Assembly: GCA_007695285.1 (NCBI GenBank)
Contig: REEC01000125.1
Coordinates: 62,001 to 126,000 of the forward strand
DNA: 64,000 nucleotides
Direction: 5' to 3'
DNA from: Spirochaetaceae bacterium
GTDB lineage: Bacteria > Spirochaetota > Spirochaetia > DSM-27196 > PXBQ01
The notes beneath the pieces are model-generated. The model was not told where the DNA came from. It did no database searches and saw nothing but the letters and a program-made list of their open reading frames with translations. Shown here piece after piece: positions 18,667 through 28,615 of the stretch (position 1 is its first letter; each line of letters begins with the position of its first letter). The translations under genes and the position numbers were made by a program.

Positions 18667-19101
18667 GTGCGGACAAAACAAGATTTCCCAAGCATAAACG
18701 AACGACAGGCGATCGGAGTAAACCCGGAGGGGCGACCGTATCGGGTACTGGTCGTCGACGACTCGATGTTTGTAACAAAGCAGATTAGCCAGATCCTGAC
18801 TTCGGAAGGCTTTGACGTTGTCGGCGTCGCGGGCAACGGTCTCGAAGGGCTCGAAAAATACAAAGAGCTTTTTCCGAACGTTGACTTGGTGACGATGGAC
18901 ATCACCATGCCGAAAATGGACGGTGTGAGCGCGCTCGAAAAAATAATCGAGTTCGACAAGAATGCGCGTGTCGTTATGATTAGCGCCCTCGGCAAACAGG
19001 ACCTTGTGAAAAAGTCGCTCTTGATCGGCGCGAAGAACTACATCGTTAAGCCTCTTGACCGGAAAAAAGTACTCGAAAGAGTTCTGTTGGCCTTGAAATA
19101 G
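18667..19101 (+). CDS. cheY: chemotaxis response regulator CheY
   Basis: Receiver domain VLVVDDSMFVTKQI, DLVTMDITMPKMDGVSALEKI, VVMISALGKQDLVKKSLLIGAKNYIVKPL. Confidence 0.95.
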   Translation: MRTKQDFPSINERQAIGVNPEGRPYRVLVVDDSMFVTKQISQILTSEGFDVVGVAGNGLEGLEKYKELFPNVDLVTMDITMPKMDGVSALEKIIEFDKNARVVMISALGKQDLVKKSLLIGAKNYIVKPLDRKKVLERVLLALK

Positions 19102-19133
19102 AAGCGGTTTTCGGCTACAGTGAGCCGAATCCA

Positions 19134-19207
19134 GGGCGGTTAGCTCAGTTGGTTAGAGCACGTGCTCGACACGCACGGGGTCGGTGGTTCGAATCCACTA
19201 TCGCCCA
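19134..19207 (+). tRNA. tRNA-Val (anticodon GAC), CCA not encoded
   Basis: Hand-folded cloverleaf: acceptor GGGCGGT/ATCGCCC, D arm GCTC/GAGC, anticodon stem CGTGC/GCACG with loop TCGACAC, T arm GGTGG-TTCGAAT-CCACT. Confidence 0.93.
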
Positions 19208-19311
19208 TTGTCAGAAACTTGGTTCGTTGTGAACGTGCATGGTGAATGTACGCGCGTCGGTTTGTCGTTGTATGCACGAGGCCGAAAGCAACGTGGGCCG
19301 AAGGGACAGTT

Positions 19312-19563
19312 TTGAATTCCCAGCCGCCGTACGACCGTCTATCCGACCTTGAGAAAAACTTCGAAAGAAAGAAAAAACACGGAACCCAGTTGTACTGGAT
19401 CAAGTATAACCGCAGTGCTGAGTACGCGTTCGATCTAGTCGACGCGCGCGAAGACGTCGAGTGGCTCATCGCAGAGCTGCGGCAACTCCGCTCCGAAAAC
19501 AGCCATCTGCGTGAGATGCTCGCCGTCCTACGCGACCAGCTTCATAACGATCTTCACCCGTAG
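19312..19563 (+). CDS. small conserved-type hypothetical protein with C-terminal coiled coil
   Basis: Possible TTG start gives LNSQPPYDRLSDLEKNFERKKKHGTQLYWIKYN...; start uncertain (ORF opens at 19246). Confidence 0.5.
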   Translation: MNSQPPYDRLSDLEKNFERKKKHGTQLYWIKYNRSAEYAFDLVDAREDVEWLIAELRQLRSENSHLREMLAVLRDQLHNDLHP

Positions 19564-19568
19564 ACCGT

Positions 19569-20081
19569 TTACGCGGTGATCTCTTCTCCACGCGCCATGA
19601 GAACCTTGCCGGTGCGCACGATCTCTTGAACACCGTACTTCTCAAGCACCTTGTTGACCGAGTCAAGCTGTTCAGACCGCCCGACGATCTGGAAGGTCAG
19701 GCTGATTTCGCTCACGTCGACGGTCGCGCACTCCATCGCGTGCGCGAGCTGAATCACTTCGGCGCGTTCGGACGGCTCACAATGGACCTTGATCAACGCG
19801 AGTTCGCGTTGGATGATGTCGTCGTCGGTACGGTCGGTCGCGTGAACGACGTCGACCAGTTTGTTGAGTTGCTTGAGGATTTGATCGAGGACGACTTCTT
19901 TTCCCGTCGCGCAGATGTTCATCGTGGAGTACCGCGGGTCGTTCGACGCCGAGACGACAAGACTGTCGATGTTGTAACCACGTCGGGCGAAAACGAGCGC
20001 GATCCGGATCAGAACGCCCGGTTTGTTGCACACGAAAAGACTGATTGTGTGTTTCTTTGGTTTTGATTCAGATGTCATCAC
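19569..20081 (-). CDS. ilvH: acetolactate synthase small subunit
   Basis: ACT domain [46 protein letters not shown]. Confidence 0.95.
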   Translation of the reverse strand: MMTSESKPKKHTISLFVCNKPGVLIRIALVFARRGYNIDSLVVSASNDPRYSTMNICATGKEVVLDQILKQLNKLVDVVHATDRTDDDIIQRELALIKVHCEPSERAEVIQLAHAMECATVDVSEISLTFQIVGRSEQLDSVNKVLEKYGVQEIVRTGKVLMARGEEITA

Positions 20082-21793
20082 GTACTCCCCACCGGCGCAG
20101 CCATTTTTTCCTTCGGTGCTTCAATAATCATCTCCGACATCGACGCGCCCGACGGGATCATCGGAAATACGTTGTCCTCTTTTTCAACTTCAACGTCGAG
20201 TAGGCACGGGCCGTCATTGTACTCGAGGGTCGCGGCGACGACACGTTTCACATCCGCGCTGCGTTTCACACGGAACGCCTTACACCCGTAGCTTTCGGCG
20301 AGTTTCACAAAATTCGGGTTTCCAATGAGGTCGACGCCCGACAACCGATTGTCGTAGAACAGACTCTGCCACTGCCGTACCATGCCCAAGTACGCGTTGT
20401 TAATGATCACGATCTTGAGCGGGAGTTTGTGGATCACCGCGGTCGCCAATTCACACAGCGTCATCTGGAAACCGCCGTCCCCGACGATTGCTATCACCGT
20501 TTCTTCGGGGTGGGCAAACTGTGCGCCGATCGCGGCGGGGAACCCGAAGCCCATAGACCCCGCTCCTCCGGATGAAATCCACTTGAAACGGTCATCGGTC
20601 AAGTAGAACTGCGCGGCCCACATCTGGTGCTGCCCGACGTCGGTCGTCACGAACGCTTTCCCGGTGGTCTGGCGGTAGTACTCGTCGATGACGTGCTGAG
20701 CGCGCAGTTTGCCGCTTTTCCGGAAGCGCAACGGGAATAATTTTTTCCACTTATCGATCTGCCGCAACCAGTCGGTCGTATCAATTTTCTCCACGACCGA
20801 GTTCAACTGCTCGAGGACCGTTCGTGCGTCACCGAGAATCGCAACGTCGACCTCGATAATCTTGTTGAACTCCGCGGGGTCGATATCAATGTGGATTTTT
20901 TTGGCGTTTACGCAAAACTTTGCCGGGTTTCCCGCTATTCGGTCGTCCCAGCGCGAACCGATCGAGATGATCAGATCGCACGCATCGACTGCCTTGTTCG
21001 CGTACGCCGTTCCGTGCATGCCGAGCATCCCGAGACTCAACGCGTGAGACTCAGGGAAACACCCTTTTCCGAGCAACGTGTTCGTGACCGGTATCTGTAA
21101 CTTCTCGGCGAGGTACTTCACGGCCCGCTCGGCGCCGGATATCACCGCGCCGTGTCCGACGAGCAGGACCGGTCGACGCGCCTCGGCAATCAGTTGCGCC
21201 GCACGATCGATCGCTTCGGGATCTCCTTCCTCGGGAATGTGATATCCCGGCAGTTGCAGCTCGTCGGAAAAATCCGCGTCTACGAGCGCGCTCGAAACGT
21301 CTTTCGGGACATCGACGAGCACAGGTCCCGGACGACCGGTCTGGCACAGGTGAAACGCTTCTCTCATGATGCGCGGCACATCCTTGGCGTCTTTGATCAA
21401 GAAGGAATGTTTCACTACTGGATACGAAATCCCCGAAACGTCGGCCTCCTGGAAAGCATCGAGCCCAAGATTACTCGTCAACTGCTGTCCGCAGATCACG
21501 ACCATCGGTACCGAATCCATTTGAGCGGTCAAGACACCGGTAATAGTATTGGTCGCGCCCGGCCCCGATGTGACGAGGACAACCGCAGGCTTGCCGGTCG
21601 CGCGCGCATAACCGTCCGCCATGTGGGCGGCGCCTTGTTCGTGTCGAGTAAGTATTAATTTGACCGACGAATCAACAAGCGCGTCAAAAATAGGGATCGC
21701 GGCTCCACCTGGGAGACCAAAGATGTACTCAACCCCTTCCTTCTGTATCACATCAACTATAATCTCTGCCCCAGTCTTTTTTTGTTTTGCCAT
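20078..21793 (-). CDS. ilvB: acetolactate synthase large subunit
   Basis: ThDP enzyme: [72 protein letters not shown]. Confidence 0.97.
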   Translation of the reverse strand: MAKQKKTGAEIIVDVIQKEGVEYIFGLPGGAAIPIFDALVDSSVKLILTRHEQGAAHMADGYARATGKPAVVLVTSGPGATNTITGVLTAQMDSVPMVVICGQQLTSNLGLDAFQEADVSGISYPVVKHSFLIKDAKDVPRIMREAFHLCQTGRPGPVLVDVPKDVSSALVDADFSDELQLPGYHIPEEGDPEAIDRAAQLIAEARRPVLLVGHGAVISGAERAVKYLAEKLQIPVTNTLLGKGCFPESHALSLGMLGMHGTAYANKAVDACDLIISIGSRWDDRIAGNPAKFCVNAKKIHIDIDPAEFNKIIEVDVAILGDARTVLEQLNSVVEKIDTTDWLRQIDKWKKLFPLRFRKSGKLRAQHVIDEYYRQTTGKAFVTTDVGQHQMWAAQFYLTDDRFKWISSGGAGSMGFGFPAAIGAQFAHPEETVIAIVGDGGFQMTLCELATAVIHKLPLKIVIINNAYLGMVRQWQSLFYDNRLSGVDLIGNPNFVKLAESYGCKAFRVKRSADVKRVVAATLEYNDGPCLLDVEVEKEDNVFPMIPSGASMSEMIIEAPKEKMAAPVGST

Positions 21794-21823
21794 TCTGCGA
21801 TTCCCTCCTTTAGAGTGGTCGTA

Positions 21824-21852
21824 ATAATACGTAACTTCGGTATTTGTGTCAA
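21824..21852 (-). promoter_or_regulatory. sigma70-type promoter of ilvBH (TTGACA-N17-TATTAT)
   Basis: Reverse complement: ttgaca 21852-21847, 17-nt spacer, tattat 21829-21824, followed by AAGGAGGG and the ilvB ATG. Confidence 0.8.
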
Positions 21853-22146
21853 TAAAAAACGCGAAAAAGGCTGAAAGTTTCTCTCTGAAAAACTACATAG
21901 AATAATTTGATTCTAATTACGACTTATTTCCTGAACAGATAAAAATTTCCCGATTAAAAAGTAAAAAACCACCGCCACGAGCGCGGTCATTATCGATAAA
22001 GATACGTTCATGATAGAAAACAGCTTGTTCAGCTATGTAGGGGCAGTTTCGATCGCTGTGGATAGGTATTTTTGTGCTGACCTAAACCAACTCTCCGTAG
22101 TATATTGGTGGCGTCATCAGGAACCAAAAACTGGAGAACAAAGAAA

Positions 22147-23622
22147 ATGCAGGAAAAGCGACGTGCGTGTGTCATCGGCGGTGGATTCGGCGGGTTGACA
22201 ACCGCGGCCCTTCTGGCGCGATCCGGCTGGAAAGTGACATTGGTCGAAAAGAACGCCGAGCTTGGTGGTCGCGCGCGGGCGTGGCACGAAAAAGGCTTCG
22301 TGTTCGACATGGGCCCATCGTGGTATCTCATGCCGGAGGTGTTCGAGCAGTTCTTCGCGTACTTCGGCGAAAAACGTGAGAATTTTTACGCGCTGAACCG
22401 ATTGGACCCGTACTATCGGGTTTTTTGGGACGACGGATCGGTAGACATCACTCCGGATATCGAGAAAACGCGAGCGACTTTCGCGACGTTTGAGCCGAAC
22501 GGCGACGAAAAGCTCACGCGTTACATGGCGGGCGCGAAGTACAAGTACGACATCGCGATGAAGGAATTTCTGTACCGCGACTACAAAAACGTCTTTCAGT
22601 TCTTGAACAAAAGAATTCTGCTCGAAGGGACGAAGATGAACATTTTTTCGGGGCTCGACTCGTTCGTGCGTCGATACTTCACGAGTAACCGCGCGGCACA
22701 GATTCTCGAGTACGCGATGGTTTTCCTCGGGAGCAGTCCGAAAAACGCCCCCGCGTTGTACTCCATTATGTCACACGTCGATCTCGATCTTGGAGTGTTC
22801 TTCCCACAAGGCGGTATGACGTCGGTCGTCTCGGGGCTTTCTCGACTCGCCGAGTCACTCGGAGTCGAGATCAGAACATCAAGCCCGGTCACGCGTCTCG
22901 CGGTCACGGGTGGACGAGTAGACGCGGTCGAGACCGAGAACGACACGATTCCGTGCGACCTGGCCGTCGTGAACGCCGACTACGCGTTCGCCGAGTCGCG
23001 CCTCTTGCCTCCGGAGTATCGGACGTACTCGGAAAAGTACTGGAACAAGCGGACGTGGGCGCCGTCGATGTTCATACTGTACCTCGGGCTCTCGAAGAAA
23101 CTCGCGAAAACGGTCCACCACAATCTGTATTTTTCGACTCCATGGGACGATCATTTCGACACCATTTTCAAAAACCCGGCGTGGCCCGAAAACCCGTCGT
23201 ACTACGTAAGTTGCGCATCGTACGACGATTCCACGGTCGCGCCCGAAGGCCACGAGAACGTGTTCTTTTTGGTCCCCGTAGCGCCGGGGCTCGAGGACAC
23301 CGACGAGATTCGGGAGAAGTACGCGGAGAAAATCCTCGATCATTTTGAGAGGCTTACCGGAGAAACGATTCGAGATTCGATCATCATCCGCCGAATATAT
23401 TCGCACCGGGATTTTGCGGAGGATTACAACGCGTTCAAAGGGTCTGCGCTTGGGCTTGCGCATACTCTCAATCAAACTGCCGTGTTCCGGCCTGGGCACC
23501 GCAGCAAGCGGGTCGGTAATCTGTATTACTCAGGCCAGTACACGCATCCGGGCGTCGGGGTACCGATGACGTTTATCGCGTCACAGGTCGTGTCGAATTT
23601 GATCGATAAGGATCAGCGATGA
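22147..23622 (+). CDS. crtI: phytoene desaturase-type carotenoid oxidoreductase
   Basis: RRACVIGGGFGGLTTAALLARSGWKVTLVEKNAELGGRARAW; FDMGPSWYLMPEVFEQFFAYFG; SGQYTHPGVGVPMTFIASQVVSNLI. Confidence 0.92.
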   Translation: MQEKRRACVIGGGFGGLTTAALLARSGWKVTLVEKNAELGGRARAWHEKGFVFDMGPSWYLMPEVFEQFFAYFGEKRENFYALNRLDPYYRVFWDDGSVDITPDIEKTRATFATFEPNGDEKLTRYMAGAKYKYDIAMKEFLYRDYKNVFQFLNKRILLEGTKMNIFSGLDSFVRRYFTSNRAAQILEYAMVFLGSSPKNAPALYSIMSHVDLDLGVFFPQGGMTSVVSGLSRLAESLGVEIRTSSPVTRLAVTGGRVDAVETENDTIPCDLAVVNADYAFAESRLLPPEYRTYSEKYWNKRTWAPSMFILYLGLSKKLAKTVHHNLYFSTPWDDHFDTIFKNPAWPENPSYYVSCASYDDSTVAPEGHENVFFLVPVAPGLEDTDEIREKYAEKILDHFERLTGETIRDSIIIRRIYSHRDFAEDYNAFKGSALGLAHTLNQTAVFRPGHRSKRVGNLYYSGQYTHPGVGVPMTFIASQVVSNLIDKDQR

Positions 23623-24446
23623 AACCTCGCGCGCAATCGGTGCACAAAACGGCGTTCAAGCGTGGGAGTCGGACGTACTTCAACTCGAGTTTGTTTTTTC
23701 CGCGGTCGGTGCGCGACGATGTATTTGTTTTGTATGGTTTTGTTCGCACCGCGGACAACTACGTCGACGCCGTTCCACAGGACGCGGCCGGATTTCGGTC
23801 ATTCCGGGAGCGGTATGACCGTGCGGTTCGTGGACAGAAGAGCGGCGACATCATCGTCGATTCGTTTGTCGAGTTGATGAGGCGTACGTCGATCGAACGC
23901 GTCTGGGTCGATGCCTTTCTCGACGCGATGGCCGCGGATCTCAAAAAAAACCGTTACGCGACGATCGACGAGACCATCGCGTACATGTACGGCAGCGCGG
24001 AGGTCGTCGGCCTGTTCATGTGCGCGATTCTTGGACTCCCGGAACGACTTCACGATCAGGCAAAACTGCTCGGCCGCTCGATGCAGATTATCAACTTTGT
24101 ACGAGATATCGCCGAGGACAATGAGTTCGACCGCACGTACCTGCCGATCGACGAAACGCGACTCCCGGACCTGAACGAGGCATCTGCTTCGGCCGATCCC
24201 GATGAGTACCGCCATTTCATCACGCGACAACTCGCGCGATACGCGGAGTGGCGCCGTAGCGCGAACGGTGCGTTCTCGGCGATTCCTCGCCGGTACAGGG
24301 TGCCGATCAAGACAGCGGCGGAGATGTACGACTGGACCGCCGAAAAGATCCGGCGTGATCCTTTTGTCGTGTATCGAAAAAAAGTCAAACCCTCGCGTCT
24401 GCGTATCTTCAGCCGCGTTCTTGCGAACACGTTAACCCGGAGGTGA
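23619..24446 (+). CDS. crtB: phytoene/squalene synthase family protein
   Basis: Asp-rich VRTADNYVDAVP, GSAEVVGLFMCAILG, LGRSMQIINFVRDIAEDNEFDRTYLP. Confidence 0.92.
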   Translation: MKPRAQSVHKTAFKRGSRTYFNSSLFFPRSVRDDVFVLYGFVRTADNYVDAVPQDAAGFRSFRERYDRAVRGQKSGDIIVDSFVELMRRTSIERVWVDAFLDAMAADLKKNRYATIDETIAYMYGSAEVVGLFMCAILGLPERLHDQAKLLGRSMQIINFVRDIAEDNEFDRTYLPIDETRLPDLNEASASADPDEYRHFITRQLARYAEWRRSANGAFSAIPRRYRVPIKTAAEMYDWTAEKIRRDPFVVYRKKVKPSRLRIFSRVLANTLTRR

Positions 24447-24447
24447 C

Positions 24448-25509
24448 ATGGCTACTTATCTCGAAAGAGCGCGCGGCGCGATTATTGCGCGCCTCGACGA
24501 CGTGCTTTCCGCCGATGCCGATGTCTTTTTGGACGTGAACGGTTGGGGCACCGACGTCTCGCGCAGACTCGTGGCGTACATGAGGCCGGGCAAGATGATT
24601 CGCGGAGCGTTGACGGTGCTCTCGACGCAGATGTACTCGGGTGATTACGCGCCGGCGCTCGACGCGGCGGTTTCGATGGAGCTTATCCAGGCGTTTCTTT
24701 TGATCCATGACGACATAATGGACCGTGACACGGTGCGTCGCGGCAATCCGTCGGTTCATCGCCAGTACGAGCTGTACTCGGACGAGCATGACATTCCAGA
24801 TCGCGCGCACTTCGGCGTCTCGATGGCGATCTGTGCAGGAGACGTCGCGGTTCTTCGCGCGTTCGATCTGGTGTCGCGACTCGCGATCCCAGATGGGGTC
24901 GTTCGTGCGGTAATCGGTACGATCGCACGCGAAATAGCAACCGTCGGGCTCGCCCAGATGGGCGACGTATACTTCGGTGCGTCCGGGTACGAGCCGTCGG
25001 AAGCTGAGATCCTTGACGTTTACCGGTACAAGACCGCCCGTTACACGTTCTCGCTTCCGTTGATGACCGGCGCGACGATCGCGGGTTGTGACACTGAGAC
25101 GGTCGAGTCGCTCGGGACGCTTGGGGAACACGTCGGTATCGCGTTTCAAATCCGAGACGATGAACTCGGAATGATGGGGACCGCCGATGAGATAGGAAAA
25201 CCCGTGGGAACCGACATCGTAGAGAACAAAAAAACGTTGCTGAGATCCTGTCTTTTCTCTGCGCTCGATAACACGCCGCAACACGATAGAATACGCGCCG
25301 TGTTCGGCGGTGCTCGGGTGTCGCACGACGAGATCGAGCTGGTGCGCGACGCAGTTCGTTCGACCGGTGCCCTCGATCGTGCGGCTCGGACGGCGAATGA
25401 ACACGTCGCCGCGGCCGAGGCTCTCGTCCGCGATCTTGTGGTCCCAAACCCTGAGCTCCGCGAGACGTTGAACGAAGTCATCCGTTACGCGGTCACGAGG
25501 CGAGTATGA
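24448..25509 (+). CDS. polyprenyl (probably geranylgeranyl) diphosphate synthase
   Basis: GKMIRGALTVL, LLIHDDIMDRDTVRRG, FQIRDDELGMMGTADEIGKPVGTDIVENKKTLL. Confidence 0.92.
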   Translation: MATYLERARGAIIARLDDVLSADADVFLDVNGWGTDVSRRLVAYMRPGKMIRGALTVLSTQMYSGDYAPALDAAVSMELIQAFLLIHDDIMDRDTVRRGNPSVHRQYELYSDEHDIPDRAHFGVSMAICAGDVAVLRAFDLVSRLAIPDGVVRAVIGTIAREIATVGLAQMGDVYFGASGYEPSEAEILDVYRYKTARYTFSLPLMTGATIAGCDTETVESLGTLGEHVGIAFQIRDDELGMMGTADEIGKPVGTDIVENKKTLLRSCLFSALDNTPQHDRIRAVFGGARVSHDEIELVRDAVRSTGALDRAARTANEHVAAAEALVRDLVVPNPELRETLNEVIRYAVTRRV

Positions 25510-26177
25510 GGCCCGAAGAAGAAACACTCGACGAGCGGCCGATGGCGGTGTTGTTCGATATGGACGGCGTAATCGTCGATTCGGAAGACATTCTCGCGGA
25601 AGCCGCGATCGAGATGTTTGCCGAACACGGCGTTTGTGTCGAGGCCGACGATTTTCATCCGTTTCGGGGAATGGGAGAAAACGCGTATCTCGGCGGGGTC
25701 GCAGAACAGCATTCGGCGGACCTCGATATAAGTGCTGCAAAAGCGCGGACGTACGAGCTGTACCGCCGGCGCGTCGCGGGACGGCTCACCGCGCTACCCG
25801 GCGCTGAAGAGTTGATCGAGTTCTGCCGGTTAAACGGGCTCAAGACGGCACTCGCGTCGAGCGCGGACGCCGAAAAGGTACTCCCGAGTCTTGACGCGAT
25901 CGGCGTCTCGCGCGACCGGTTTGATACGATCATCACGGGAGAAGACGTCGAACGAAAAAAACCGTATCCCGACATTTATCTTCTCGCGGCCGAGAGAATT
26001 GGAGTTGATCCGCGGCGGTGCATCGTCGTGGAGGATGCCATCAGCGGCGTCGAGGCTGCGATCTCTGCGGGGGCACGGTGTCTCGCGGTGACGACGAGTT
26101 ATCCACGCGAGAAACTCAAACGTGCTCACTGGGTCGTGGATTCGCTACTCGAGGCCCCAATCGACGCGTTTGTGTAA
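25506..26177 (+). CDS. HAD-superfamily hydrolase (beta-phosphoglucomutase-like)
   Basis: AVLFDMDGVIVDSEDILAEAA, ALASSADAEKV, RCIVVEDAISGVEAAISAGARCLAVTT. Confidence 0.92.
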   Translation: MRPEEETLDERPMAVLFDMDGVIVDSEDILAEAAIEMFAEHGVCVEADDFHPFRGMGENAYLGGVAEQHSADLDISAAKARTYELYRRRVAGRLTALPGAEELIEFCRLNGLKTALASSADAEKVLPSLDAIGVSRDRFDTIITGEDVERKKPYPDIYLLAAERIGVDPRRCIVVEDAISGVEAAISAGARCLAVTTSYPREKLKRAHWVVDSLLEAPIDAFV

Positions 26178-26749
26178 CAGGCACACCTCTGCGTGACCAT
26201 CGACAAAAACAGCTCGTGCACGCGCGTATCGTCGGTTAGTTCGGGATGAAACGTCGCGCAAAGGCAACGCGACGATCGCACGAGCACCGGATGGTCTTCG
26301 TAATGCGCGAGCACTTCAACGTCGGACCCCGTCGCGCGGATAATCGGTGCGCGGATAAACACCCCCCGGACCGCAGGGGAACCGAGTTCGTGAGATGCGA
26401 TGTCCGCTTCAAAGCTATCGACCTGGCGGCCGTACGCATTCCTCTCGATCGTGACGTCGATCAATCCCAAGGTTAACTGTTCGCTCTCGCGTATTGTGCG
26501 CGCGCAAAGAATGGCACCCGCGCACGTTCCAAAGACCGGAATTTCCGCGGCCCGAATCGGTTCGAGCAGGCCAAACCTCTCGATCAACATCCCGATCGTC
26601 GTGCTCTCGCCGCCCGGAATCACGAGACCGTCGAGGCACGCAATATTCGCGACAGATCGTACGGCGACCGTCCGCGCGCCGATCGCGCGAAACATCGCGT
26701 CGTGGCGCGCGTAGTCGCCCTGAAACGAGAGAATTCCGATCGATACCAC
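26126..26749 (-). CDS. pdxT: pyridoxal 5'-phosphate synthase glutaminase subunit
   Basis: IGILSFQGDYARHDAMFRAIGA, LVIPGGESTTIGMLIERFGL, PVFGTCAGAILCA, CATFHPELT; GTG start at 26749 chosen. Confidence 0.93.
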   Translation of the reverse strand: MVSIGILSFQGDYARHDAMFRAIGARTVAVRSVANIACLDGLVIPGGESTTIGMLIERFGLLEPIRAAEIPVFGTCAGAILCARTIRESEQLTLGLIDVTIERNAYGRQVDSFEADIASHELGSPAVRGVFIRAPIIRATGSDVEVLAHYEDHPVLVRSSRCLCATFHPELTDDTRVHELFLSMVTQRCACYTNASIGASSSESTTQ

Positions 26750-26753
26750 GTTC

Positions 26754-27701
26754 TTACCAGCCACGACCCGCGATTTTTGTGGTTGCGTCCATCGATGCGA
26801 CACTTACGCCCATCATCGGTTCGCCGAGGCCCGCGGAAATGTCCGCTAGTTTCGCTGGGTCGTCGTAGTTGGCAACCGCGTCGACGATCGCACGCGCGCG
26901 GCCGGCCGGGTCCGACGACTTGAAAATGCCCGAACCGACAAAGACCGCCTCGGCGCCTAACTGGATCATGAGCGCGGCGTCGGCCGGGGTCGCGACGCCG
27001 CCCGCCGAGAAGTTCGGTACCGGTAGACGACCGGTCTCAGCGACCTCGCACACGAGTTCGTACGGAGCGCCGAGGTCCTTCGCCGCGGTCATGAGTTCTT
27101 CGCGACGAAGCGTCGTGAGCCGCCGGATCTCGTCGGTCAATGTGCGCATATGCCGAACCGCTTCGACGATGTCGCCGGTACCCGCTTCGCCTTTGGTCCG
27201 GATCATCGCGGCCCCTTCGCCGATTCGGCGGAGCGCCTCGCCGAGATCCCGGCAGCCGCACACGAAAGGAACCACGAACTCGTGTTTTTCAACGTGGTAC
27301 ATCTCGTCGGCCGGAGTCAGGACTTCGCTTTCGTCGATGAAGTCGACTCCGAGAGCCTCGAGAATTCGCGCTTCGACGAAATGTCCAATCCGGCACTTCG
27401 CCATCACGGGAATGGTCACGGCCTTTTGAATCTCCCGTATCATTGCGGGATCCGACATGCGCGCCACGCCGCCGTGCGCGCGAATGTCGGCAGGGACACG
27501 CTCGAGTGCCATTACAGCTTGAGCTCCGGCCTCCGCGGCAATCCGGGCTTGTTCGACGTTTGTGACATCCATGATGACGCCACCTTTCAACATCTCGGCC
27601 AAGCCGACCTTGGTTCGCCATGTCGCCTTTTGTCGTGCCGACCAACTGCCGTGACTATTCTTTTGTGTCTCGTCGCCATTTCTCTGAGTGTCTTCGCTCA
27701 T
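26754..27701 (-). CDS. pdxS: pyridoxal 5'-phosphate synthase subunit PdxS
   Basis: [57 protein letters not shown]. Confidence 0.97.
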   Translation of the reverse strand: MSEDTQRNGDETQKNSHGSWSARQKATWRTKVGLAEMLKGGVIMDVTNVEQARIAAEAGAQAVMALERVPADIRAHGGVARMSDPAMIREIQKAVTIPVMAKCRIGHFVEARILEALGVDFIDESEVLTPADEMYHVEKHEFVVPFVCGCRDLGEALRRIGEGAAMIRTKGEAGTGDIVEAVRHMRTLTDEIRRLTTLRREELMTAAKDLGAPYELVCEVAETGRLPVPNFSAGGVATPADAALMIQLGAEAVFVGSGIFKSSDPAGRARAIVDAVANYDDPAKLADISAGLGEPMMGVSVASMDATTKIAGRGW

Positions 27702-27778
27702 ATCGTTTCCTCCGGGACCCTTTCGTTTGTTGGTGGTACCGCCACGACACCGGAAGTTTTCCGACGGACGGCATCGCT

Positions 27779-27807
27779 ACAGTATGTGAGAATGATCGCG
27801 TAGTCAA
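27779..27807 (-). promoter_or_regulatory. candidate promoter of pdxST (TTGACT-N17-TACTGT)
   Basis: Reverse-strand hexamers with 17-nt spacing upstream of pdxS; -10 is imperfect. Confidence 0.5.
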
Positions 27808-27886
27808 CACGAGTTCGCTACCACCCGTGGACAGCCCTATACGACCGGCTTGTCTCGCACGTACCGCACCGTGGTAGAATATACTG

Positions 27887-28615
27887 GTGAAAAGACGCGA
27901 CGACGAGACAACCAACGATATTCCTGCGAGGGTCGCACACGTTCGGCACCGGATAGGCGAGGCCGCTCGGCGCGCCGGACGTTCACCCGATGAGGTCACG
28001 CTGATGGTCGTCGGAAAGACGTTTCCGTTTTGTGACATCGCGCGCGCGGTCGACGCCGGAGTCGAATACGTTGGGGAGAATCGGGTGCAAGAGGCGGAAG
28101 ATAAATACACGAATCCCGATCGGCCTTTTCATCTCCACTTGATCGGACACCTTCAATCGAACAAGGCGCGGCGCGTCCCCGGGGTGTTCTCGTGCGTTCA
28201 GTCAATCGACTCGGTGCGTATCGCGCGCGCTCTCGACCAAGCAATCGCGTCGGATGAGTCGCGCGTCGCGGAATCGATCGAGATCATGCTACAACTCAAT
28301 GTATCCCACGAATCGACCAAGTTCGGATTCACCGATGAGTCCGAGCTGCGGCGGGCTCTCGATACGATCTTGACTCTCAAACACGTTCGAGCGACCGGCT
28401 TGATGGCGATTGGACCGTTCACCGATGACGAGAGCGCGATCAGAGCGGCGTTTCGTGCCGCGTTTGCCTGTTTTTCGACTGTTCGTGAGTCGCGCGTAAC
28501 GGATCAATTTTGCCGTTTGTCGATCGGAATGAGCGACGACTTTGAACTCGCGATCGAAGAAGGCTCGACCTTCGTCCGGATCGGCTCGGCGATACTCGGC
28601 AGGCGCGCACGATGA
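27887..28615 (+). CDS. PLP homeostasis protein, YggS/PLPBP family
   Basis: VTLMVVGKTFPFCDIARAVDAGVEYVGENRVQEAEDKY, FHLHLIGHLQSNKARR, LSIGMSDDFELAIEEGSTFVRIGSAILG. Confidence 0.95.
   Translation: MKRRDDETTNDIPARVAHVRHRIGEAARRAGRSPDEVTLMVVGKTFPFCDIARAVDAGVEYVGENRVQEAEDKYTNPDRPFHLHLIGHLQSNKARRVPGVFSCVQSIDSVRIARALDQAIASDESRVAESIEIMLQLNVSHESTKFGFTDESELRRALDTILTLKHVRATGLMAIGPFTDDESAIRAAFRAAFACFSTVRESRVTDQFCRLSIGMSDDFELAIEEGSTFVRIGSAILGRRAR

Noticed and set aside
19140-19469. Minus-strand ORF covering the tRNA gene
   Set aside because: Overlaps a well-folded tRNA and contains sequence typical of tRNA-derived false ORFs.
19134-19563. tRNA-adjacent genomic island or prophage integration site
   Set aside because: No integrase and no direct repeat of the tRNA 3' end noticed nearby; flanking genes are ordinary housekeeping types.
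24409-25740. 443-aa minus-strand ORF opposite the prenyl synthase
   Set aside because: Composition (RRTT, RHRR runs) and position antisense to a clear enzyme gene indicate a shadow ORF.
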